Source: Nonomuraea coxensis DSM 45129 (GTDB lineage Bacteria > Actinomycetota > Actinomycetes > Streptosporangiales > Streptosporangiaceae). Taken from it: DNA of 64,000 nucleotides. Shown here piece by piece: positions 52,761-60,070 of this stretch. The stretch is from assembly GCF_019397265.1 (NCBI RefSeq), contig NZ_CP068985.1, forward strand, positions 1,798,001 to 1,862,000, read 5' to 3'. Both the position numbers and the translations under genes were made by a program. The notes beneath the pieces were generated by a model. The model searched no databases. It was given only the letters and a program-made list of their open reading frames with translations, and was not told the origin of the DNA. Numbering within the stretch: position 1 is the first letter of the stretch; each line of letters begins with the position of its first letter.

Positions 52761-54140
52761 ATGGCAATCCGGAAGTTCGCTGTGGTCATAGCCGCGGCCG
52801 GCCTCGGGCTCGCCGCCTGCGGCCAGTCGTCAGGTGGCGGCAGCGGCGACACCATAGAGTTGACGATCGCCCAGAACGCCATCGCCGGCGGCAAGAACGC
52901 GGCGGCGGCCGGCTTCGTGGCCGCCTGGGTGATCCCCAAGTTCGAGGCCGCCCAGAAGGCCAAGGGGAAGGACGTCAAGGTCAAGTTCGTCCCCAGCGGC
53001 GTCGACGACGAGCAGTACAAGACCAAGCTCTCCCTCGACCTCAAGTCGGGCAAGGGCGCGGACGTGATCGACATCGACGGCATCTGGGCCGGCGAGTTCG
53101 CCCAGGCCGGCTACATCAAGCCGCTGGCCGACGTGGTGGGCCCCGAGGCCGAGAGCTGGGACGGCTGGTCGCAGATCCCCGAGTCGGTGCAGGGGCTGGC
53201 CACGTACGAGGGCAAGAAGTACGCCCTGCCGGTCGGCACCGACGGCCGCGTCCTCTACTTCAACAAGACCCTGTTCCAGAAGGCGGGCCTGCCCGCCGAC
53301 TGGCAGCCGAAGAGCTGGCAGGAGATCCTCGACGCCGGCACCAAGCTCAAGTCCTCCGGCGTGCCGGTGCCGATCCAGATCAACGCCGGCACCGCGATGG
53401 GCGAGGCCACCTCGATGCAGGGCGTGCTGCCGCTGCTCGCCGGCGCGGGCGGCCAGGTCGAGCAGGACGGCAAGTGGTCCGGCGCCTCCCAGCCGCTCAA
53501 GGACGCGCTCGGCCTCTACCAGAAGATCTACGGCGGCGGCCTCGGCGACCCCAAGCTCCAGCAGGAGGCCAAGGGCCGCGACAAGTCGTTCCAGCAGTTC
53601 GCCGAGGGCAAGATCGGCATCCTCATGGAGGGCGACTACTTCTGGCGCGGGGTGGTGAACCCCGCCACCGGCGTCGCTCCCATGAAGGACCGCGACCAGA
53701 ACGTCGGCTACGCGCTGATCCCCGCCATCGAGCCCGGCAAGGGCATCCGCGGCCAGGACTTCGTCAGCATGTCCGGCGGCGCGCTGCGCACGGTCAACCC
53801 CAACAGCAAGCATCCGAAGGAAGCCTTCGAGCTGCTGGCCTTCACGCTCTCCCCGGAGGCGCTGAAGGAGGAGACCAAGGACGGCAACGTGCGCATCACC
53901 CCGCGCACCGACGTCAACAAGGAGATCCTGGCCGGGCAGCCGCTGCTGACGTTCATCTCGGAGAAGGTGCTGCCGCTGACGGCCTACCGGCCGCCGGTCG
54001 CGGTCTACCCGCAGGTGTCGGTGGCGCTCCAGGAGGCCACCGCGGCGGTCGTCGGCGGCACCGCGCCCGACCAGGCGGCGGCCGACTACCAGAAGAAGCT
54101 CGAAGGAATCGTCGGTGGCGCAGGCAATATCGCCTCCTGA
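52761..54140 (+). CDS. Sugar ABC importer substrate-binding lipoprotein (family 1)
   Basis: Extracytoplasmic sugar-binding lipoprotein of 459 residues. A signal peptide with lipobox LAAC is followed by a Gly/Ser linker. The mature protein has the family-1 layout: ADVIDIDGIWAGEFAQAGYIKPL, TYEGKKYALPVGTDGRVLYFNKTLF and a Trp-rich binding cleft region near WQPKSWQEI. GGAGGG precedes the ATG. It heads the plus-strand operon and shares the spacer with iolC. Ligand unknown; by context an inositol- or mannose-containing molecule. Confidence 0.92.
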   Translation: MAIRKFAVVIAAAGLGLAACGQSSGGGSGDTIELTIAQNAIAGGKNAAAAGFVAAWVIPKFEAAQKAKGKDVKVKFVPSGVDDEQYKTKLSLDLKSGKGADVIDIDGIWAGEFAQAGYIKPLADVVGPEAESWDGWSQIPESVQGLATYEGKKYALPVGTDGRVLYFNKTLFQKAGLPADWQPKSWQEILDAGTKLKSSGVPVPIQINAGTAMGEATSMQGVLPLLAGAGGQVEQDGKWSGASQPLKDALGLYQKIYGGGLGDPKLQQEAKGRDKSFQQFAEGKIGILMEGDYFWRGVVNPATGVAPMKDRDQNVGYALIPAIEPGKGIRGQDFVSMSGGALRTVNPNSKHPKEAFELLAFTLSPEALKEETKDGNVRITPRTDVNKEILAGQPLLTFISEKVLPLTAYRPPVAVYPQVSVALQEATAAVVGGTAPDQAAADYQKKLEGIVGGAGNIAS

Positions 54141-55050
54141 GGTCATCGACGGCGACCCGTCAGGCCGCCGCGGCGGATACAGCTCCGACGCGGCGGGCCT
54201 CGGCAGGCTCCGTGCGGGGGCCTTCGTGGCCCCCGCACTCCTGCTGATCGCGGCCTTCCTCGTCTTCCCCGCGCTCTGGGTGCTCTACCTGGGGCTGACC
54301 AACTACCGCCTGACCGGCGCCGCGGCGGCCGAGCCGCAGTTCGTGGGGCTGGACAACTTCCTGGACGCGGTCGCCAACCCGACGTTCTGGAACTCCACCT
54401 GGCTCACCGTGCAGTTCGTGCTCGGCTCGGCCGTCATCGGGCAGGTCGTGCTCGGCTTCACCATCGCCTGGGCGCTGCGCGACCGGCGCGGGCCGCTCAA
54501 GCGGCTGGTCGAGGGCCTGGTCATCCTGGCCTGGATCCTGCCCAGCGCCGTGGTGTCGTTCCTGTGGGTGGCGCTGCTCGACCGCGACGGCGGCACGCTC
54601 AACGCGCTGCTCGGCATCCCGGGCTTCGCGTGGCTGCTCGACCACCCGATGTTGTCGATCATCATCTTCAACACCTGGCGCGGCACGGCGTTCTCGATGA
54701 TGCTGTACGGGGCCGCCCTCGGCAACGTCCCGCCCTCGCACCTGGAGAGCGCCCGGCTCGCCGGGGCCTCCGGCTGGCAGCAGCTCCGTGACGTGGTCTT
54801 CCCGCACATCCGCGGCCACATCCTGACGAACCTGCTGCTGATCAGCCTGTGGACGTTCAACGACTTCAGCCCGTTCCTGCTCACGGCGGGCGGTCCCGAC
54901 GGCCGGTCCGAGGTGCTGGCCGTGCACGTCTACAAGGTCGCGCTGCAGAGCGGCGAGCTGGGCTACGGGGCCGCGGTCTCCACGATCATCCTGCTCATCA
55001 ACCTGGTCGTGGCGGTGTTCTACCTGCGGCTGCTCAGGAGCAAGAAATGA
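54115..55050 (+). CDS. Sugar ABC importer permease (MalF-type)
   Basis: Permease of 311 residues with six predicted membrane helices. The EAA loop is SHLESARLAGASGWQQLRDVVFPHIRG. The GTG at 54115 follows AAGGAA and overlaps the end of the binding-protein gene by 26 bp. It forms the channel with the permease at 55047. Confidence 0.9.
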   Translation: MAQAISPPEVIDGDPSGRRGGYSSDAAGLGRLRAGAFVAPALLLIAAFLVFPALWVLYLGLTNYRLTGAAAAEPQFVGLDNFLDAVANPTFWNSTWLTVQFVLGSAVIGQVVLGFTIAWALRDRRGPLKRLVEGLVILAWILPSAVVSFLWVALLDRDGGTLNALLGIPGFAWLLDHPMLSIIIFNTWRGTAFSMMLYGAALGNVPPSHLESARLAGASGWQQLRDVVFPHIRGHILTNLLLISLWTFNDFSPFLLTAGGPDGRSEVLAVHVYKVALQSGELGYGAAVSTIILLINLVVAVFYLRLLRSKK

Positions 55051-55868
55051 CGCCCCGCTTCGTCCTGGGCCGGATCGGCTTCTACACGCTGATCGCGGTG
55101 CTGCTGGCGTTCTTCACGATCCCGCTGCTGTGGCTGGTGACCGCGCCGTTCACCTCCGACCCCACCTACGAGGTGCGGATGCCGGACTTCACCTGGGAGA
55201 ACTTCCGGGCGGTCCTGGAGCACCCGTACGCGCTGCCGTCGCTGTGGAACTCGCTGGTGCTGTCGGTGGGGACGGCGCTGCTGGTCGTGCTGATGGCGGC
55301 GCTGGCGGCGTACGCGCTGAGCCGGGTGCGGCTGCCGGGGCGCGACGCGCTGCTGTACGCGCTGCTGCTCCTGTCGTCGATCATCACGGGGACGGCGGCC
55401 ATGGTGCCGCTGTTCCAGCTCGCCGTGGAGCTCAACCTCATCGACTCGCAGCTCGGGCTGATCCTCATCCTGACCGGCGGGCTGCTGCCGGCGGCGATCT
55501 TCATGCTCAAGGACTTCATGGACTCCACGCCCAAGTCGTACGAGGAGTCCGCGCGGGTCTTCGGGGCCTCGCCGCTGCAGATCGTGCGGCACGTGGTCGT
55601 CCCCCTGGTGCGGCCGGGGCTGGCGACCATCGCGGTGTGGTCGATCGCCAACGTGTGGGGGAACTTCCTCATGCCGTACCTGCTGCTGAGCGACGTGGAG
55701 AAGCAGCCGGCGGCGGTGATCACGTACACGCTGTACACCGAGGGCGGGCAGGCCAACCTGCGCATGCTGTCCACGTTCGGGCTGCTCTACTCGGTCCCCG
55801 TGGTCCTCATGTACCTGTTCGTCAGCAAGAAATACGGCTTCCGCTTCCACGGAGGGATCAAGCGCTAA
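55047..55868 (+). CDS. Sugar ABC importer permease (MalG-type)
   Basis: Permease of 273 residues. The EAA loop is PKSYEESARVFGASPLQIVRHVVVPLVRPG and the first helix follows FYTLIAVLLAFFTIPLLW. The ATG overlaps the stop of the first permease gene by 4 bp; a longer frame upstream is only a shadow. It pairs with the MalF-type permease and ends directly at the start of the ATPase gene. Confidence 0.92.
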   Translation: MTPRFVLGRIGFYTLIAVLLAFFTIPLLWLVTAPFTSDPTYEVRMPDFTWENFRAVLEHPYALPSLWNSLVLSVGTALLVVLMAALAAYALSRVRLPGRDALLYALLLLSSIITGTAAMVPLFQLAVELNLIDSQLGLILILTGGLLPAAIFMLKDFMDSTPKSYEESARVFGASPLQIVRHVVVPLVRPGLATIAVWSIANVWGNFLMPYLLLSDVEKQPAAVITYTLYTEGGQANLRMLSTFGLLYSVPVVLMYLFVSKKYGFRFHGGIKR

Positions 55869-56935
55869 TGGCCGCCATCGAACTACGCGGGCTGACCAAG
55901 GTCTACCCGGGCGGAGTGAAAGCGCTCGACGCGCTCGACCTGGTCATCCCCGACGGCGAGTTCTTCGCGCTGCTCGGCCCCTCCGGCTGCGGCAAGACCA
56001 CGCTGCTGCGCACGATCGCCGGGCTGGAGGCGGCCTCCGGCGGGTCCGTGCTCATCGGCGAGCGCGACGTCACCGGCACCCAGCCGGGCGGGCGCGACGT
56101 GGCGATGGTCTTCCAGGACTACGCGCTGTTCCCGCACATGGACGTCACCGACAACATCGCCTACCCGCTGCGGATCAAGAAGGTCGACAAGGCCACGCGC
56201 CGCGACAAGGCCGCCGAGGTCGCGGCGCGGCTCGGGCTGGAGCACCTGATGGACCGGCGGCCCGGCCAGCTCTCCGGCGGCCAGCAGCAGCGGGTCGCGC
56301 TGGCGCGGGTCATGGCCACCCAGGCGCAGGCGTTCCTGTTCGACGAGCCGCTGTCCAACCTGGACGCCCGGCTGCGGCTGGAGGCGCGCACGTTCCTCAA
56401 GAAGCTGCAGCGCGAGCTCGGCGTCACCACCGTCTTCGTCACGCACGACCAGGCCGAGGCCCTCGCCATGGCCGACCGGATGGCCGTCATGGAAGCGGGG
56501 CACATCCGGCAGATCGGTACGCCGGCCGAGGTGTTCCGGCGGCCCGCCAACACGTTCGTGGCCGGGTTCATCGGCTCCACTCCGATGAATCTGCTCGACG
56601 GGGTCGTCCGAGGTGACACGCTGGAGGTTGCAGGCTGCAAGGTGGCCGTCCCCGCCGTGGCGGAGGGCCGGCTGAGCGACGGAGAGAAGATCGTGTACGG
56701 CGTCCGCCCCGAGTACATGACCTACTCGGGCGAGCCCGCGGAGGGCGGAATGGGCGGGAAGGTGGCCATCGTGGAGAACCTCGGCGCCTCCCACCTGGTG
56801 ACACTCGACGTCAACGACGTCATCGTGCAGACCGTCGTGCCCGAGGGCAGCGAGCCCGCCGTCGGCGACGACGGCTACGCCGTGCCCCGGCGCGACCGCG
56901 CGCTGGTCTACCGGGACGGGGAGCTGGTGTCATGA
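55868..56935 (+). CDS. Sugar ABC importer ATPase (MsmK/UgpC-type)
   Basis: ATPase of 355 residues. Walker A is GPSGCGKTT, Q-loop VFQDYALFPHM, signature LSGGQQQR, Walker B AFLFDEPLSNLDA and switch His in FVTHDQAEA. A C-terminal regulatory (TOBE-like) domain follows (IGSTPMNLLDGVVRG, YGVRPEYMTY). Unlike many actinobacterial sugar importers, which share one ATPase, this operon carries its own. The ATG overlaps the preceding stop (TAATG). Confidence 0.94.
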   Translation: MAAIELRGLTKVYPGGVKALDALDLVIPDGEFFALLGPSGCGKTTLLRTIAGLEAASGGSVLIGERDVTGTQPGGRDVAMVFQDYALFPHMDVTDNIAYPLRIKKVDKATRRDKAAEVAARLGLEHLMDRRPGQLSGGQQQRVALARVMATQAQAFLFDEPLSNLDARLRLEARTFLKKLQRELGVTTVFVTHDQAEALAMADRMAVMEAGHIRQIGTPAEVFRRPANTFVAGFIGSTPMNLLDGVVRGDTLEVAGCKVAVPAVAEGRLSDGEKIVYGVRPEYMTYSGEPAEGGMGGKVAIVENLGASHLVTLDVNDVIVQTVVPEGSEPAVGDDGYAVPRRDRALVYRDGELVS

Positions 56936-58110
56936 GAGGCCACTGGAGCCTGGACGACCGGCTGGAGCGGATCCTGCGCGAGGTGCCCTTCGAGGTCCCG
57001 CCCGGCACCGCGGCCGTCACCGTCCGGCTGTCGTACGACCGCGAGCAGGGCGTGCTCGACCTGGGCTGCGGCGCGCCCGGCGGCTTCCGCGGCTGGTCGG
57101 GCGGCGCGCGCGACACCTACACCATCACCCCGTCGTGGGCCACCCCCGGCTACCTGCCGGGCGAGCCCGAGCCGGGCACCTGGCACGTGTGGCTGCGGCT
57201 GCACCGGATCCCGCCGCAGGGCCTCGACTTCATCCTGGAGATCGAGACCTCGGGAACGGTCCTGCCCGACCCGGCCGCCGAGGAGCCGCCGCACGGCGAG
57301 CGCCCGTCGAGGCGCGACATCCCCGGCGTCGACGGCCTGCGCTGGCACGCCGGCGACTTCCACGCCCACACCGTGCACAGCGACGGCGCGCTGAGCATCG
57401 CCGAGCTCGCCGAGCTGGCCCACGGGCGCGGGCTCGACTTCCTGGCCGTCACCGACCACAACACCGTGAGCCACCACCCCTGGCTGGCCAAGGCCGGCCG
57501 CGGCATCACGCTGATCCCCGGCCAGGAGGTCACCACCGACCGCGGCCACGCCAACGTCTTCGGCGACGTCGGCTGGGTCGACTTCCGCGAGCCCGCCGAC
57601 TCCTGGGCCGAGCACGCCGAGCGGGCGGGCGGCATCATGTCGGTCAACCATCCGCTCGGCGGCGACTGCGCCTGGCTGCTGCCGCTCGACCGGCGCACCC
57701 GGCACGCCGAGGTGTGGCACTCGGGCTGGTGGGACCGCCGCTGGGGCGCCCCGCTCGCCTGGTCGCAGTCCTGGCGCGACGACGTGATCGCGATCGGCGG
57801 CAGCGACTTCCACCGGCCGGGCTCCGACGGGCTGCCCGGCGAGCCCACGACCTGGGTGCTGGCCGAGGACCCTGACACGGTGCTCGACGGCGTGCGCGCC
57901 GGGCGCGTGGCGGTCTCCGCGGGGCCGGACGCGCCGCTGCTGCTGCGGCTGGGCGACGAACTGCTGGCGCTGGACGCCGACGGGCTGGTCCTGGTCCGCC
58001 CGTCCGGCGAGCGCCAGGTGATCCGCGGTGACCGGGTGCTGGTGCGCGGCATGGACGGGCCGCACCGGCTGGAGACGTACGAGAACGAGGTGATGGGGCT
58101 GTGCCAGTGA
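56932..58110 (+). CDS. PHP-domain metal-dependent hydrolase (CehA/McbA-like)
   Basis: Hydrolase of 392 residues. An unassigned N-terminal domain (residues 1-130) precedes a PHP domain. Its metal motifs are DFHAHTVHSDG, AVTDHNTVSHH, the metal-site His in TTDRGHANVFG, NHPLGGD and SDFHRPGSDG. Family members cleave phosphoesters or related bonds. The GTGATG-type overlap of 4 bp with the ATPase gene puts it firmly in this operon. It could remove a phosphate or glycerophosphate from an imported glyco-inositol; that is inference. Confidence 0.85.
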   Translation: MRGHWSLDDRLERILREVPFEVPPGTAAVTVRLSYDREQGVLDLGCGAPGGFRGWSGGARDTYTITPSWATPGYLPGEPEPGTWHVWLRLHRIPPQGLDFILEIETSGTVLPDPAAEEPPHGERPSRRDIPGVDGLRWHAGDFHAHTVHSDGALSIAELAELAHGRGLDFLAVTDHNTVSHHPWLAKAGRGITLIPGQEVTTDRGHANVFGDVGWVDFREPADSWAEHAERAGGIMSVNHPLGGDCAWLLPLDRRTRHAEVWHSGWWDRRWGAPLAWSQSWRDDVIAIGGSDFHRPGSDGLPGEPTTWVLAEDPDTVLDGVRAGRVAVSAGPDAPLLLRLGDELLALDADGLVLVRPSGERQVIRGDRVLVRGMDGPHRLETYENEVMGLCQ

Positions 58111-59000
58111 TGAAGGTCGCGAACGCGCCGGTGAGCTTCGGGGTGTTCGAGCTGAGTGACGCCCCGCCGCCGCTCGGGCCCGACACCATGGTCGAGGCGC
58201 TGGCCGAGGCCGGGTACGAAGGCATCGACTCCGGCCCGATCGGCTACCTCGGCACCGGCTCCGAGCTGGCCGACCGGCTCGCCGGCAACGGGCTGCTGCT
58301 CGCGGGCGGCTGGGTCGACCTGCGGTACGGCGACGCCGAGGCGTACGCGCGGGGGCTGCCCGCGCTGGAGGCCGCGCTGGACGTCTTCGCCGCCGCGCCC
58401 CCCGCGCCCGCCGGCTTCGGGCCCCGGCCCACGCTGGCCTGCTCGGGCTCGGCGGAGCGCTTCGCGCGGCCGGGCGGGAGCGTTCCAGGGCTCGCGGCGG
58501 GGGAGTGGCCGGCCTACGCCGCCCGCGTCCAGGAGGCCACCGACCGTTGCCGCGAGCGCGGTCTCGAACCGGTCTTCCACCACCACCTCGGCACCTACGT
58601 CGAGACGCCCGACGACGTCGAGCGGCTGCTGGAGCTGACCGACGTCCAGCTCTGCCTGGACACCGGCCACCTGCTGCTGGCCGGCGGCGACCCCGTGAGC
58701 GCGCTGCGCGCCTGGGCCGGGCGGGTCGGCCACGTGCACGTCAAGGACGGCGACACCAAGATCCTCGCCGCCGCCCTGGCCGACGGCGTCGACCTGCGCG
58801 AGCTCATGGGCCGTGGCGGCTTCGCGCAGCTCGGCGAGGGCGAGCTCGACCTGCCCGGCGTCGTGCGCACCCTGGACGAGATCGGCTACACGGGCTGGGT
58901 CGTCATCGAGCAGGACACCCTGCCGGGCCGGCGCACCGTCGAGCAGAACATCGCCGACCAGGCCGCCAACCGCCGCAAGCTGAAGGAACTGGGACTGTGA
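58110..59000 (+). CDS. IolE-like sugar phosphate isomerase/epimerase (TIM barrel)
   Basis: AP_endonuc_2-type TIM barrel of about 296 residues. MKVANAPVSFGVFEL, the metal-ligand regions VFHHHLGTYVETPDDVERLL, LCLDTGHLLLAGGDP and GHVHVKDGD, and the C-terminal GWVVIEQDT resemble inosose dehydratase IolE. IolE removes water from 2-keto-myo-inositol, the step just before IolD. An in-frame GTG at 58101 is also possible; the ATG at 58110 overlaps the preceding stop (TGATG) and matches IolE starts. If it is IolE, the window holds steps two to five of the inositol pathway. It could also act on another cyclitol or sugar. Confidence 0.75.
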   Translation: MKVANAPVSFGVFELSDAPPPLGPDTMVEALAEAGYEGIDSGPIGYLGTGSELADRLAGNGLLLAGGWVDLRYGDAEAYARGLPALEAALDVFAAAPPAPAGFGPRPTLACSGSAERFARPGGSVPGLAAGEWPAYAARVQEATDRCRERGLEPVFHHHLGTYVETPDDVERLLELTDVQLCLDTGHLLLAGGDPVSALRAWAGRVGHVHVKDGDTKILAAALADGVDLRELMGRGGFAQLGEGELDLPGVVRTLDEIGYTGWVVIEQDTLPGRRTVEQNIADQAANRRKLKELGL

Positions 59001-60070
59001 GAATCGCGCTCATCGGATGCGGCGCCGTCACGCAGGCGGTGTACGTGCCGCTGCTGTCCAGGCGCCGCGACCTGTTCGAGGTGACCGCCGTCTGCGACCT
59101 GTCGCGCACGCTGGCCGACGCCGTCGCCGACCGGCTCGGCGCCCCCGGGCGCTACACCGCGCTGGAGGACATGCTCGACGCGGGCGGCTTCGAGGCCGTG
59201 CTCGTGCTCGCCTCGGGCTCCCACGGCGAGACCGTGCGCCGCGCGCTCGCCGTCGGCCACGCCGTGCTGTGCGAGAAGCCGCTCGCGCTCACCCGCGCCG
59301 AGGTGGCGGCGCTGCCCGAGGGGCGGCTCATGGTCGGCTACATGAAGCAGTACGACCCCGCCGTGCGCCGGGCCGAGGAACTGCTGGCCGAGCTGGGCGG
59401 CGCCGGCGTGATCCGCGCCGTCGAGGTGACCGTGCTGCACCCCAGCGGGGAGTCGCAGCTCGCCTTCGCCAACCTCACCCAGGCCCGCGACGTGGACGCG
59501 GGCGTCCTCGACTCCCTTCGGGCCGCCGAGCGCGAGCTGACGACCCGCGCGGTGGGCGAGTCCGAGCCGGTGCGGAGCCTGTACGGCATCTCCCTCGGCT
59601 CGATCTGCCACGACCTGTCGCTGCTGCGCCGCTTCACCGGCTCGCCGGCCGAGATCTCGCACGTCGAGACGTGGGGACCCGCGCCCGGCTCGGTGGAGAT
59701 CTCCGGCCCGCTGCCCGCGCAGGGCCGCTTCTCCATCCGCTGGCACTACCTGGAGGACTACCCGGCCTACCGGGAGACCGTGGCCATCCACCACGACACC
59801 GGTACGCTGGAGCTGGTCTTCCCTGCTCCCTACCTGATGAACGCCCCCACCACGCTCACCGTCGTGTCGGGGGCCGAGAGCCGCACCGAGTACCGCGACG
59901 TCACGGAGGCGTTCGAGGTGCAGCTCGCCGCCTTCCACGCCTTCGTACGCGACGGCAAGCCGCCACTCACCGACGTCGGCGGCGCGCTTGAGGACATCGT
60001 CACCGCGCAGCGCATCGCCGCGCGTTACGCCGTGCAGCATGGTCTGCCGATCGGAGGAGAGGCCGCGTGA
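58997..60070 (+). CDS. Gfo/Idh/MocA-family oxidoreductase
   Basis: NAD(P)-dependent dehydrogenase of 357 residues. It begins VRIALIGCGAVTQAVYVPLLS (dinucleotide-binding Gly motif) and carries CEKPLALT, the conserved EKP triad, before the C-terminal alpha/beta domain. Members oxidise inositol or sugars or their glycosides. It is a candidate for IolG-like inositol dehydrogenase or for oxidation of a glycoside. The GTG at 58997 overlaps the previous stop and follows AAGGAA. It lies between the IolE-like gene and the mannosidase. Confidence 0.85.
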   Translation: MRIALIGCGAVTQAVYVPLLSRRRDLFEVTAVCDLSRTLADAVADRLGAPGRYTALEDMLDAGGFEAVLVLASGSHGETVRRALAVGHAVLCEKPLALTRAEVAALPEGRLMVGYMKQYDPAVRRAEELLAELGGAGVIRAVEVTVLHPSGESQLAFANLTQARDVDAGVLDSLRAAERELTTRAVGESEPVRSLYGISLGSICHDLSLLRRFTGSPAEISHVETWGPAPGSVEISGPLPAQGRFSIRWHYLEDYPAYRETVAIHHDTGTLELVFPAPYLMNAPTTLTVVSGAESRTEYRDVTEAFEVQLAAFHAFVRDGKPPLTDVGGALEDIVTAQRIAARYAVQHGLPIGGEAA

